DNA of 64,000 bases. It comes from Castanea sativa. Its lineage: Eukaryota; Streptophyta; Magnoliopsida; Fagales; Fagaceae. The position numbers and the translations under genes were made by a program. Below are positions 20,797-32,440 of the stretch, piece by piece; position 1 is the stretch's first letter, and each line of letters opens with the position of its first letter. The notes beneath the pieces are model-generated. The model worked only from the letters and a program-made list of their open reading frames with translations. It was not told the origin of the DNA and ran no database searches. The stretch is from contig NC_134023.1 in assembly GCF_040712315.1 (NCBI RefSeq), forward strand, positions 63,627,257 to 63,691,256. The letters run 5' to 3'.

Positions 20797-21725
20797 AGTC
20801 ATGAGGATATGCCCAGCATACCACGCTAGGTAATCCAGCACGAGTTGAACATAGATCCCGAGAAAAAGCCCATCCAACAGAGATGACGAGTCTTTGCCCC
20901 CGAACGAAACCAAGCAATCACCGACGAAGTTAACAGGTTGTTGCAGGCAGACTTCATCTGAGAGGTTTATTATCCCGAGTGGCTGGCCAACGTCGTGCTG
21001 GTGAAAAAAGCAAATGGGAAGTGGAGAATGTGCGTGGACTTTACGGACCTGAACAAGGCCTGCCCAAAGGACAGTTTCTCCCTGCCTAGGATAGACTAGC
21101 TGGTAGATTCTACGGCCGGGCATAACTTACTGACATTCATGGATGCTTTTTTAGGATACAACCAGATAAAAATGGCTGAAGAAGATCAGGAAAAAACTGC
21201 TTTCATCACAAGTTGAGGGCTCTACTGCTATAAGGTGATGCCCTTTGGACTGAAAAACGCAGGAGCAACATACCAAAGACTAGTAAACAAGATGTTCAGC
21301 AAGCAAATTGGTAGAAACATGGAGGTGTATGTGGACGATATGCTCGTCAAGAGCAAAAAGGAGTTGACGCACCTGGACGATCTGAGAGAGACGTTTAATA
21401 CCCTTCGAAAATATCAGATGAAGCTGAATCCTAGTAAGTGTGTGTTCGGGGTAGCCTCAGGAAGTTCTTGGGGTTCATGGTGTCCCAAAGAGGAATAGAA
21501 GCAAATCCGGAGAAGGTACAAGCAATACTCAACATGGCATCACCGAAGACCATCAAAGAAGTCCAAAAGCTCACAGGGAGGATCGCTGCACTCAATAGGT
21601 TCGTCTCTAAAGCAACAGATAAATGCCTACCCTTTTTCAAGACATTGAATTAAGCTTTTTCCTGGACTGACAAATGTGAAGTAGCGTTTCAAGAGCTCAA
21701 ACGTTATCTGGGCAATCCGCCCCTC
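20797..21725 (+). pseudogene. Gypsy-1 reverse transcriptase, broken
   Basis: RT blocks are legible: WRMCVDFTDLNKACPKDS, MPFGLKNAGATYQRLVNK and the catalytic YVDDM (in 21235-21498). Stops occur at about 20881, 20959, 21097 and 21214, and a frameshift near 21465 moves the reading to the frame of FLGFMVSQRGIEANPEK. The enzyme cannot be made from this copy. Confidence 0.9.
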
Positions 21726-23804
21726 TTGAGTCCATCAAAGGCAGGGGAAAACCTTTATTTATACTTGGCGACATCAGCCACGGCCGTCAGTGCGGCCTTG
21801 ATTCAAAAGGAAGACAAGAAGCAGCTTCCAGTTTACTACATCAGTCAAGCCTTCCAGGGAGCAGAAGCCAGGTATCCCAGGATTGAGAAGATCGTATTCG
21901 CCCTAATAGTAGCTTCACGGAAGCTACGACCGTGCTTCGAGGCACATCCTATCCTGGTAATGACGGACCAACCGATCAGGAAATCCATGAACAAACCTGA
22001 GGCAGCGGGGAGAATGGTCCAGTGGGCAATCGAACTCAGCCAGTTCGACATCGAGTACCATCCTAGAACAGCTATCAAGGCGCAAGCTCTAGCAGATTTT
22101 GTTGCCGAGTTCACCCTTCCAGAAGATGACGATGGCAGAGACGAGGCGGAACAATGGACGATTCAGACTGATGGCTCATCAGCCCAAAAGAGGGGAGGAG
22201 TAGGGGTCGTCATAAATACCCCCGATGGAGAAAAACTCAGATATGGAGTCCAATTAAAATTCCCGGCTACCAACAATGAGGTCGAGTACGAAGCGATACT
22301 GACGGGACTAAGACTCGGGAAAGCACTTGGGATTAAGAACTTGCTTATTCAAAGCGACTCCAAATTGGCAATAGGGCAGATCAGGGAAGAGTATGAGGCA
22401 AAAGAGGAGAGAATGCAGAAGTACCTCAAGCTGACGAAACATTTAGCCCATGAGTTCGATAAGTTGGACTTCGTTCAGATCCCGAGAAGCCAGAATATGG
22501 TCGCAGATGAGGTAGCAAAAATGGCCTCGTCAGAAGAAGAACCGATGAACAGGGAATTACTCATGGAGATTCAGAAACACCCCAGCATCGAAGAAGTCCC
22601 AATATTTTCCATCCAGAACGTAAATAGCTGGATGGCACTGATCGTGTCATTTCTCCAAGATGGGCATCTCCCACGTGACGCCCTAGAAGCCAAGAAAATT
22701 AAAACGAGAGCGGCTAGATTTACGATTTTGAATGATACCTTATACAAAAGAGGCTTCTGCCTACCTTATTTGAAGTGTGTCAACGAAGAAGGAGCCAAAT
22801 ACGTTCTTCAAGAAGTCGACGAAGGAATTCGTGGAGACCACGCTAGGCCTAGATCTCTGGTAAGCAAAGTTATTCGAACAGGGTATTTCTGGCAGACCAT
22901 GCAGGTAGACGTTGCAAAGCTCGTCAAGAGGTGCGATAAGTGCCAGAGGTTCGGGAACATCCAGAGGTTACCAGCAGAAAAGATGACGACGATAATCTCC
23001 TCGTGGCCGTTCGCACAGTTGGGGATTGATATTGTCGGCCCATTGCTCCTGGGAAAAGGACAGATAAGGTTCTTGCTCGTTGCTATTGATTACTTCACAA
23101 AATGGGTCGAAGCAGAAGCAATAGGAACTATCACGGAGGCAAGGATCCGTAGCTTCGTGTGGAAGAATATAATTTGCAGGTTTGGGATTCCAAGAACGAT
23201 TATATCAGATAATGGTTGCCAGTTCGACAGCCAAGGTTTTAGAGACTTTTGCTTGGGACTAGGTATCAGGAACCAATTTTCGTCCCCTGGACACCCACAA
23301 GCGAACGGACAAATGGAGGTAACTAACCGGACACTGCTCAGAATCATCAAAGCCCGACTGGACGAGGCAAAGGGAGCATGGCCCGAAGAATTTCCCAATG
23401 TCTTGTGGGCCTACAGAACAACAGCAAGAACCCCAATGGGAGAGACGCCTTTCAGGCTCACTTATGGTACTGAGGCGGTAATCCCAGTCGAGGTGGGTGT
23501 GGCCAGCACCAGGCGAGAAGTATTCTGCGAGAAAGACAACGAAGACCAGCTTCGAATCAATCTGGATTGCCTAGATGAAGTAAAAGACAAGGCCTCTAGC
23601 AAGACGATGAAGTACCAGCAAAAAATGACCGAATACTATAACAAGAGGGTCAAGCTCAGACGGCTTGAAATTGGCGACTCGTCCTACGCAAGGTCACCAC
23701 AGCAACCAAAAATCCCTCCCATGGGAAGCTCGGTCCCACATGGGAAGGACCTTACAGAGTCGTCTACTAATCCCGGTAAGGCAGCTATCATTTGGAGACC
23801 CTAG
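21726..23804 (+). pseudogene. Gypsy-1 RNase H, second (archaeal-type) RNase H and integrase
   Basis: Longest open frame of the element, 692 residues. In order: RT-linked RNase H (about 1-125, NLYLYLATSATAVSAALI); a second RNase H beginning QTDGSSAQKRGGVGVV (about 140-270), the hallmark duplication of Tat elements; then the integrase zinc finger (DKCQRFG), whose first His appears replaced by Asp in VDEGIRGDH; and the integrase core with GIDIVGP, ISDNGCQF and GQMEVTN carrying the D, D, E residues. A frameshift near 23680 destroys the C-terminal domain. Confidence 0.92.
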
Positions 23805-23967
23805 ACGGGCAGAAGCTCCCGCGACCCTGGAACATTGAGCACTTGAAGAAGTACCATCAGCAGATGTAACCCAAGAATGTACTCATTCCTGAAAATTAAT
23901 GAAATAAAGATTCAAATAATGTCTTCTAACAGGTCTCGTCGGTTGCAAATCCCGGAAACCCGTTAAA

Positions 23968-24490
23968 GCCTAAGTAATAAGATTCTGCCTAGACGGATGT
24001 ACATTACTGACGAAGGCAAAAAGAAAAACAGCCTAAGTAATAAGATTCCGTCTAGACGGATGTACATTACTAACGAAGGCAAAAAGAAAAAAAGCCTAAG
24101 TAATAAGATTCCGCCTAGACGGATGTACATTACTGACGAAGGCAAAAAGAAAAAAAAAAAAGCCTAAGTAATAAGATTCTACCTAGACGGATGTACCTTA
24201 CTGACGAAGGCAAAAAGAAAAAAAGCCTAAGTAATAAGATTCCGCCTAGACGGATGTACGTTACTGACAAAAAAAAAGCCTAAGTAATAAGAGTCCGCCT
24301 AGACAGATGTACATTACTGACGAAGGCAAAGAAAAGAAAAAAAAGCTTAAGTAATAAGATTCCGCCTAGACGAATGTACATTACTGACGAAGGCAAAAAG
24401 AAAAAAAGCCTAAGTAATAAGATTCCGCCTAGACGGATGTACGTTACTAACCAAAAAAAAAGCCTAAGTAATAAGATCCAACCCTTACGG
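23968..24490. repeat. 3' UTR minisatellite of Gypsy-1, about 62-bp unit, 8.5 copies
   Basis: Units begin GCCTAAGTAATAAGATTC and end GACGAAGGCAAAAAG; starts are near 23968, 24031, 24094, 24162, 24225, 24278, 24345, 24408 and a partial copy at 24462. Length varies through the A-run and through loss of GACGAAGGC in some units. Tandem repeats between integrase and 3' LTR are known in Tat elements. Confidence 0.95.
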
Positions 24491-25325
24491 ATACGAAGAA
24501 GTTGATAGGCTTTGAAGGACGCACACAGGAACAACATTTGTAAGTAAATACGATATTATAAAAGCCCGAAAGCCAAAGGAAATTACCATTGTTTTTACAT
24601 CTGAAAACCCGTAAACACTGGGCTAAAGATATACTTACCCAAAAAAAAAAAAATTTAATTAAAGGTGTTCTGGAATTTGAGCCTTAAACATGTCAGGCAC
24701 TAAAAAAAAAAAAATTTCTAAACAAGTAATAGGATCAAGCATCCGGGATGGCATCGTCGTTGGCGGGGGCACCAAGGGCAAGAGCTTCGACGACTGGACA
24801 TCAACAACAGGAAGGTCTCCAGGAGCATCAGCAGCCGTGGCTTGGGCAGCTTCGTCAGCAGAAATCTCCCTGTCCACTTCCTCCATGTCCAGCGTCTCCA
24901 AATCCATTCCAGAAAGGTGCTTGATGCAGTACCTCCTCAAAAGCTCGAACCCTTTGAAATACCAGCTGAAGAGCACAGAGTTGTACTCCTTAGTCTGTTG
25001 GAAACCCTCGATAGCTCGGGAGGCGACGACCTTGATTTTCTCCTTCGTGGTTGCAAGCTGCTCGTCCTTTTCCAGAACCAGCTGCTGCTCAACCTTAAGC
25101 TCGTCACTCAACTTCTTGATCTCCTTCCTAGCATGGTGAACATCCTCTATCGAAGCTATCAGATCCCTCTTCAGCTTCAAGTTCTCCATCTCCAATACCT
25201 TAATCCGAGAAAGTGAGGACTCGACCTTAGCCTCCTGAGCAAGATACTCAGAGGAAAGATGAATGGTCTCCCCCAGCACCTAAAAAAAAAAAAAGAACAC
25301 ACGAAGGAATTTAACCTTAGCACAC

Positions 25326-25338
25326 CTATATATAAAAA

Positions 25339-25390
<52 letters not shown>
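25326..25390. repeat. Compound (TA)n(CA)n microsatellite
   Basis: An (AT)n run followed by about 20 CA units, lying in the antisense intron of Gypsy-1. A likely source of length polymorphism. Confidence 0.95.
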
Positions 25391-25391
<1 letters not shown>

Positions 25392-26079
25392 ACTTAACAC
25401 GAGAAGGTTACCTGGACGAGCTTATAGAGATGACGACTCATTAACTCATTTGAGGGCAAACCCGAGAACACCTTCAGGTCTTCTGCGATCACGACCCCAT
25501 GAGCCCGGTCCGTCGCCAACTTCTCGTCATCCCAAATGGTGGACGAGCAAGTAGCCTCCTTCCCCCTATTTGACGTACGAGGCATTTTCGAAGCAGGGGT
25601 TGGGATCTTTTCAACCGAGGTGGCAGGAGAAGCCGTCCTCGTCGTCTCGGCGCAGAAAATCACGGGGGTGGCCGAAGCAGTTGGAGTGACAAAGGAAACC
25701 TTCCCTTTGACACCAACCACCTTCTTCCCAATGTTGGACAGCGGTTCGTCCTTCTTAGACCGCATCTTCTCATACATGCCCTTGTTAAATTTCGTCGTCA
25801 TCTCTGCGAAGAAGGAAAATCTTATAAAGGAGCAGAGGAACTAAATACAGGTATCAGGTATGGGGATCGAGTCTGACGAACTCAATGCTTACTCTTCTTT
25901 CCCTCAATATCGAGGCTCCGCAGGACGTAGAGGGACGGATCGGGGCCAAGGTTGTAAAAAGCAAGCGTCCGCAGATCTACTAAGTCGTCCCAGTTTTCGA
26001 TGGTCTGGGAATACACAATGGCCTCCTTTTAACTGCACAAGAAGGAAAGAAGTTAGTGACGATAACAGTGGATTCAACG

Positions 26080-26084
<5 letters not shown>

Positions 26085-26112
<28 letters not shown>

Positions 26113-26113
26113 C
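26085..26113. repeat. Poly-A run
   Basis: About 29 A residues inside the first intron of the antisense ORF of Gypsy-1; on the antisense strand it is a T-run lying upstream of the acceptor. Confidence 0.9.
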
Positions 26114-26959
26114 AAGAAAGGATATTGACACACCTAAAGTCGGGGTTCCCCACCGACGAAGCAATCTGGGGATATCACCCCAATCCTGGCTTGAGGGGGT
26201 CTCAAAATCGTCCCCAGACATAAATACAAATCTGGACTTCCAGTACCTGAAGGACGAAGGTAAGCCCTTGACGATCCTGGTTCTTCTCTCCCAAGGTACT
26301 AGCTCATAATACCCGTACTCTTTGGACTCTTTTAAACGATACAAATAGACAAGCTCATTTACCTTGATCATCTCCCCGTTAGCAGCCAACCATATTTCCA
26401 TACAGTTGACCACTATTCTCCATGAATTGGGCATAAGCTGCCCAAGAGTGATACCCAAATAAGCTAAGAGCTCCATCACAAACGGATGGACGGGAAGCCT
26501 AAGTCCACAAGTAAAATCGGCCTAATAAAAGCACACTTCACCTAGAAAAAACTGACAAGCCCTCTCCTCGTTAGTAGGCCGACGAACATGAACCCGTTCC
26601 GAAAATTGAAACTTATCCCTAAACCTACCCACGGCATCAGAGTCTAACCCACACGCCTCCACGAGGGCATGAAAAGCCCTAACTTCTCTAAGGGTCAACG
26701 CGGCTGTGTCCCCCTCCATAAGGTCGCTGCTAGACGACAACCCAGTCTCGAGATCACTAGACCTAACCTTAGACATTGACCGTGGCTCCTTCACCAAACC
26801 TTAGAACCAGTCAACTAACTGGCGGAGCAATGGAAACAAGTCACCCAAGACAATGCCTAAGCTGTTACCCTAAAAAACGAAACCCTCCAAATTTGGAAAA
26901 ACACCTAAGGACCCCCCTAAGCGAGCAAAAAGAAAGGAAATCGAAGGGCAAGCTACTTT

Positions 26960-27505
26960 AACCTCAAAATTACTGACCATGGACACCCAGGCAAAGTACA
27001 GGTAAACAGGAAAGTGCTAAAGTTCCCAAAAAAAAGAAAAAAGAAAAAAAAGAAAACCAAGAAGCAGAGGCCAAAAAGAAAAGGAAATCAGATATTTGCG
27101 AAGAGAAAAAGAGAAAAGAAAGAAGAAAAAAAGAACATACCTCAGAGAAGAGAAGCAAGAAGCCCAACGACCAAACACGCACCAGCTCAAAGGAAAATGA
27201 AGAAATAGGTGAAAAAGACACTCAGAGGGATAAACTGGAAACTTGAAGAAAATGAAAGGTAAAGTAGGAGAAGAGAAGTTTAAAACCAAAAGGAAGAAAT
27301 ACCGAAAAACGGTGGGAAACCCAAGGGTTAGGCAATGAGGACATAAGCCTTCTCCAACCGTATCATGCCACGTGGCCACGACCCGCATAACGCCACCACT
27401 ACGCATTCAATGCAGCACGAAATCCCAAAGGTCCCAAAAAAAAAAAATTTCACCTTCCACGGTCGTCAGGACACGCATTGACGACCATGGAACCCGGGGG
27501 GCAGT
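26960..27505 (+). other. Gypsy-1 pre-LTR region and polypurine tract
   Basis: Purine-rich (AAAAAGAAAAAAGAAAA) non-coding stretch with no real gene. It ends in ACCCGGGGGGCAGT directly before the 3' LTR; this G-run is the polypurine tract used to prime plus-strand DNA synthesis. Confidence 0.7.
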
Positions 27506-27731
27506 TAATGGGACTGATGAAGTTGAGCTCAGACGAGGTCGCCTCCAAAGACGAACTTGACCATTTACCTACATCACTGACGAGAACTTTAAGGCCATTC
27601 AATATTGCCTATAATGTCCTGGACTGTTACGAGGTTGGCTGGACGAACCGTTGGAAACGCATTAAGTCCCATTACTCTGCCGGAAACGTTATCAAGGGAG
27701 ACATTAACACCACAACGGCCATAGTCCAGAA

Positions 27732-27781
<50 letters not shown>

Positions 27782-28006
27782 CCCTCACAACACTAAGACA
27801 AGGTACGTACAAAATAAAAAAGATATACTGAGCTATTTTTGATATTTTCGACTGCTTTCTTTCGCACTAACTTTGGCATCGGAGGCATTGTGGCAAGCAC
27901 CATACCGGTGACCATTTGAGTGAGTTCTTGCTTCCACTGCGTCGCCAGAGTGTGACTGGCAATATCTGGACAAACCCATAGCAACTGACGAGCTTTTGCC
28001 TCATCA
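27506..28006 (+). mobile_element. Gypsy-1 3' LTR
   Basis: 501 bp. It begins TAATGGGACTG (TGATGGG in the 5' copy) and ends TCATCA. A (TA)n microsatellite of about 45 bp spans 27735-27780 where a TATA box would be expected. The 3' part (TTTCGCACTAACTTTGGCATCGG) resembles U5 regions of other Tat elements. The right half has no counterpart in the truncated 5' LTR. Confidence 0.92.
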
Positions 28007-29801
28007 AACCCTTTTAGTTTGTAATCCAAAAAACAGGCCTGAATTATTTAGTTTTTGACATCTTTTCCCTTGAAATTCTATTGCACTACGGGACTACCAC
28101 CTAAGAAAAATGATTGTCTTATAAAAAAACATTAATAATTATTCAATTCTCTCCATAACTTCTTAATCAGTAGCCACTTTTCCTCTCCATTTTTTCTGTA
28201 ACATTCGACTTTTCAAATTCATTCTCTTTGTTTTATTTTATCTGCAATTCATTCACTTAATACTTTCTTCAATTCTCTCATTCATGAGTCATGAATCATG
28301 ACCTCTTAAATAATTTCCATTACATTTTGTCCAGCTCCGTCATTTTCTTATTATGTTTTCAAAACAGACCTCAAATAGTCCATTACCCTGAAAGCATATT
28401 CTATGATCTGCCGCATTGTGTTCACATCTGAGAGCATTTGCATCAACCAATGCAAAATTTTTTTTTTTAAAAAAATTATCAATTTTATACATTCAATCTT
28501 CAAAATCAGCCATGTCAGTCGCAAGTTAAAATGTGTAAATTCACAAAGTTTCTATAGCAGTTGTGTAAAATTAAACTGACAATATTCATTTTGCATATAA
28601 TTTTTTATTCTTTCTTTACATATCACGAGCCTAAAAAAAGAGAGTGAATGATGATTATTATACATGAAAAAATAAAAACAATTAAAAAAATCATCAAAAA
28701 TTGATATTTAATGTAATGTTAAAATAAATAATCTGATATGAGGTCTTTTGAAAAGTAAGTATATAAAATAATAAATACAAGTTCTTATGTTAAAATATAC
28801 TGAATGTTTTCGTTGAAAGCCTATCATACCTCCTTCTAGAAATACTATAGTTGAAAGTCTATTATACCTCCTTCTAGATTAGAGATCAGACTCTCAAAAA
28901 TAATGTTTTAGGCTTTTAGTTGCACCATCGATCCGGTCTTTGCATTATAATGTACTCAGTTTAATAAATCTATAGCTCCTTGCCGTAGTTTTCCATCGTG
29001 CCATATGAGCCACGCAATGTTGAAGAAAATCTTCATTGTCTTCCCCCTTTATTGCACTAAGTCGACGTTCCCCCCCAGATGTCGTGTCGTGCTTTAAGTT
29101 TTAACATTATTGTAGGGGCAATGGTTTCAGTGGCAAAGTCAGACTTTTTTTCCTCATCGGGGGCAATTGTTAAATATGCCAAAAAAATTTTTAATCAAAA
29201 TTATAGTATTACCAATAAATTTTATAGATACACAAAATATCTGTACTATGATTTATAGAAAGCTATTTTATCATACTTAACAAGAAATATAGTCATATCA
29301 AGCAAGTCTTTACCTGACTCAAAAAATAAAAATCATCTAGTTTGTTTTAAGCTATCAATTATCTTTTAAATCATATGGATCATAATTAGTATTCTTTTAA
29401 ACATTTTATATCAAGATTTTTTGTTAAATAATTTTAGAGGTTATACAGTTAGATGATACTAACAGTTTCGAAAAGTATGAAACCTATAACATTTGATCAA
29501 TTTCAAAAACTAAACGTCACTTTACATGTCTAATTTATACAAGTCAATATAAAAAAATTATAACAATAATAAAAACTAAAAAGATTTTATTTTTTATTTT
29601 TCATATATCACAACTGCAATAAAAGACCCCTAACTCCTAACTAAGAAACCTGCAATAGCCATATCCATCTTTGCCGACACTATTAGGAAGAGATCGTGGA
29701 CATCATCAACCAGGGGTAGAATTAGGAATTTTGAGTTGCAGGGACCAAACTATTGTGTCAAGATAAACTCAAATTGCAAATAGACATTACCCTAAAAAAA
29801 T
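28007..29801. repeat. Segmental duplication block B1
   Basis: Starts with the right target duplication AACCC and is collinear with B2 (32441-34493), from TTTTAGTTTGTAATC to TAGACATTACCCTAAAAAAA. Non-coding. Its internal order (ATTCACTTAATAC, CATTACATTTTGTCC, TCAAATAGTCCA, GCCATATGAGCCA, CCCAGATGTCGTGT) also follows block A, so A and B are old tandem copies. B1 ends inside the left end of the DNA element that is complete at 34404. Confidence 0.9.
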
Positions 29802-30288
29802 TTAAAAATTTTAATCTTGGATTTCATTTCTTATGTAGTTTCAGTTTGGAACAATCGAAGCCGCAAAAATGAACACTCAAGTTTGCCTAAAATATTAATA
29901 ATTTGGCTAATTTTTGGTGGTATTACAATTTGTGAAAACTATGGCAACCTAAAATTTATGATTTAAGAGAAAAAAAAAATTCAAAGTAGTGAAATTGGAT
30001 TAGGTTTAGGTTTAGGTTTAGGGTTAGGGTAAGGCTTGTCCTTTATTGAATTCTGTTAATTTTTCAGGATGGCAACTGGGAGTAGCATAGATGATGGCTT
30101 GCAAGGAGCTGATGGGAATTTAGAAGATGGTTTGCAGAGTGAGCTTGAATTGATTCTGCGTCAGCAGCGGAATCAGAATGTTATGAATCGAGAAAGGGAT
30201 ATGAATATGTATAGGAGTGGCAGTGCTCCACCAACAGTTGAGGGGTCACTAACTGCTGTTGGTAGTCTTTTTGGGAACCCTGATTTTA
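29802..30288 (+). other. Unique segment between B1 and A2
   Basis: Not found in the A1/B1 or B2 flanks. It holds a telomere-like run (30001-30030) and, from 30069, a fragment of a Pumilio-like gene with what looks like the end of its upstream intron (TTAATTTTTCAG before GATGGCAACTGGG). Confidence 0.7.
29999..30030. repeat. Interstitial telomere-like repeat
   Basis: TTAGGTTTAGGTTTAGG continues into GTTAGGGT: about five units close to the plant telomere repeat TTTAGGG. Short internal arrays occur in plant introns and leader regions as telo-boxes and can also mark repair junctions. Confidence 0.8.
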
Positions 30289-30308
30289 GATTTGAATATA
30301 GTTCATAA
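30069..30308 (+). pseudogene. N-terminal fragment of a Pumilio/PUF-like RNA-binding protein
   Basis: A frame of 79 residues that starts MATGSSIDDGLQGADG and carries SELELILRQQRNQN and YRSGSAPPTVEGSL, the conserved N-terminal signature of plant Pumilio proteins. The PUF repeats that bind RNA are absent: after SLFGN the frame runs into the first bases of duplicated block A2 and stops at 30306. A splice acceptor-like TTTTTCAG at 30060-30067 suggests a genomic piece was captured and not a cDNA. Non-functional as a PUF protein; whether it is transcribed is unknown. Confidence 0.8.
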
Positions 30309-32440
30309 TCATAACCCACATATTTTATTTAAGAACTTTAGAAAAATGCAAACTCATATTTTAATTTCAATATTTTTGCTCAATAATAGCATTCACGTTG
30401 AGAATGTCACATCCCACATGTTAGTTCAATTTAGCAAAAAAGTCCAAAAAGTCCAAATCACTTTTATAATTATTCAATTCTCTCCTGTACTTCCTAATAA
30501 CTTTCTCTCCCTTTTTTTTTTTCTTCATCAACATTCAACTTTTAAAATTCATTCCTTTTTTTTTACTAAATAAAAAAAAAAAGTTTTCAGCGTGAATTTA
30601 TCACATATGACGCCAATAGATAAAACCAAATCTACCACCGGAGTTTTGAAGGGAGTGGGTTCAAATTCATTCACTTGATACCCTTCTCAATTCTCTTATT
30701 CATGACCACTTAAAGTTCGCCGTTACGTTTTGTCCGAGTCCAACATTTCCTCTTCCTCGTTCTCTTAATGCGTTTTCAAATTTGGACATCAAATAGTCCA
30801 CTGCACACCCGTAAATCATGTAATTAGGATAATTCTACAAAAAGAACAGCGTTTTAAGGGTGTTTAATATGTATTTTTAAACAAAAAAAATTTACTTTTA
30901 AATAAAATTATACATATTTTTATATATTTTTTTACGTATTTTCATAATAACTGCTCCTCTTAGTCTTGCATGACTGACTACTGACCAGTTAATTATAACG
31001 CTACTGCTGATGCTGACTGCTCTCCTAGCTGTATGCTTCGGGTTTCGAGTTCTTTGTCTTATGTCCGACATATGTTTCTGACTTTCTATGGTGCCATATG
31101 AGCCACTTGAAGAAAATCTCCATGAACTTGTTCCTTTCTTGTACTACTCCCAGATGTCGTGTTGTGCTTTTAAGCTTTAACAATATTCCAAGCTAGCTCC
31201 ATAATACCCTCTCCAGCTGTCTTCATGGCGAAATTATTTTGTACATAGTACAATAATTTATAATATTTTGTCATTGTTTCAACTTTCAAGTTTCGGGTCC
31301 TTGTCCGCGTTCAAGTTTAAATCAAAAGCATAACGTATTAATTTAATTATGGGAAATGTTAACAAGCCGGGCGATGCTTGTTAAGAATTTTTTTTTTTAA
31401 CTTAAAAAAATAAAATTGTCAAAAACTAAAAGACTGCACAAAATTAAATTTTTTTTTTTAAATTTACTCAAAATATGTTGTTAACGAGCACCTTACCGTT
31501 AACACAACCCTTTAATTATATATGTACATAAAAATTTCTGTAATATGATTTATAGAAGGATTTTGCTAACGTGTGTTCTTAAGGCACACAATAATTTATT
31601 ATTTTTAAAAAAAAATTTAAGAGATTAAAAAATTTTTGAAAAACTTTTTCAATTCTTCAAAATCTTTTTAAAAAATAAATAAATTAATATATACTTTTAG
31701 GACACATCCATTTTATAAAAAACCATTTTGTCATATTTAACCAGAAATGTAGTCATTTCAAGTAAGTCTATACTCTGTTCCTGCCCAATGCAATTTTCCT
31801 GCGTCAAGCTTGCTGACCTGGGCTACAAGCTGGGTTGTTGCTGTGACCAGGCAAGTCATGTATCTTGAAGCTGGCTACTGGGCTTACAGGCTGATTAGAC
31901 TTTGAAAACTTAGGCCTTGGACTGTTAAAGTTCAGGTAGAACCTCACTGTTCTTACAAGTTGGGCTGCCATACCTTCTGCGTCTTCAATTTTTTTGTTAC
32001 CCAATTACTATATGCGGCCTAAGTGACCTTGGTTCATGTGTGACGTTAACTACAGATTGTTGCTTACTCCTGCAGAGGATGTGGTCTCTGGATTCCTTGA
32101 ACAAACTTAAGGTACTAGAGCGATTGAATAAATGTTGAAAAGAAAGTGTAGGAACACATGAAATCATGCAAATTTGTCTACATGAGAGTACTAAGAAAGT
32201 CATTTATTGAATTACAAAAATACAATCCTAATTAACTAATAATTCTAAAAATAAAATCCAAATGATCAATCAACCTACAATTCAAAATAAAAATAAAATG
32301 TTGAACGGTTTTTAGGTTATGAGTCATGACTTTACACATTCTCTGTTAGCAATATGAATCAGAGTAAAACAAATTCTAACTATCATTTGATGTTGTTTTC
32401 TTTTGCTTTTTATCACTAGCATTGATATTGCCTTTAACCC
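30289..32440. repeat. Segmental duplication block A2
   Basis: Second copy of A, collinear with 16826-18745. It retains about 217 bp (31816-32032, beginning ACCTGGGCTACAAGC) lost from A1. Small indels in homopolymer runs distinguish the copies. It runs directly into B2 with no retroelement, so it preserves the pre-insertion state. Confidence 0.92.

Larger units (their letters stand above)
24659..26797 (-). pseudogene. Antisense multi-exon extra ORF of Gypsy-1 (gypsy-type transposon domain)
   Basis: Runs opposite to gag-pol. Exon 1 (26797 to about 26135) contains FVMELLAYLGITLGQLMPNSWRI-type sequence, which resembles the putative gypsy-type transposon domain (PF04195), with one in-frame TAG at 26522-26524. 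A GT donor near 26133 and a GTGCAG acceptor near 26034 lead to exon 2, whose frame includes NWDDLVDLRTLAFYN. Further exons lie at 25801-25415 and about 25280-24659; the intron between them has canonical GTAACC...TTTTTTAG ends. The last exon is strongly coiled-coil-like (KLKRDLIASIEDVHHARKE). Extra ORFs here are known in Tat elements; the function of this one is unknown. Confidence 0.7.
18746..28006 (+). mobile_element. Gypsy-1: Tat-lineage LTR retrotransposon, 9.26 kb, TSD AACCC
   Basis: It starts TGATGGGACTG, ends TCATCA, and is flanked by AACCC at 18741-18745 and 28007-28011. The undisturbed target (TTTAACCCTTTTAG) is preserved at about 32432-32446. Order: truncated 5' LTR, gag, protease, RT, RNase H, a second RNase H, integrase, tandem repeats, an antisense spliced ORF, polypurine tract, 3' LTR. 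Two RNase H domains and an extra 3' ORF mark the Tat group. The 5' LTR, primer site and start of gag are partly deleted, and gag-pol has several stops and frameshifts, so the copy is dead. LTR identity over the shared 234 bp is about 91%. Confidence 0.95.

Noticed and set aside
24690..25216. Plus-strand frames opposite the antisense coiled-coil exon
   Set aside because: Shadow of the minus-strand coding signal; the minus frame shows heptad-like periodicity and clean splice edges, the plus frames do not.
26085..26113. Poly-A run as a retroposed gene tail
   Set aside because: It lies inside an intron of the antisense ORF of Gypsy-1, with element sequence continuing on both sides.
27014..27406. 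Lys-rich plus frame and Phe/Ser-rich minus frames near 27000-27400
   Set aside because: Produced by the A/G-rich pre-LTR stretch of Gypsy-1; low complexity only.
29999..30030. Telomere-like tract as a chromosome end or fusion site
   Set aside because: Only about five imperfect units, embedded next to a gene fragment in ordinary sequence; too short for a telomere fusion relic.
31804..32203. Minus-strand frames in block A2 as a gene
   Set aside because: No conserved counterpart is maintained in A1 (217 bp deleted) or near 41340, and no family is recognised; treated as duplicated non-coding DNA.
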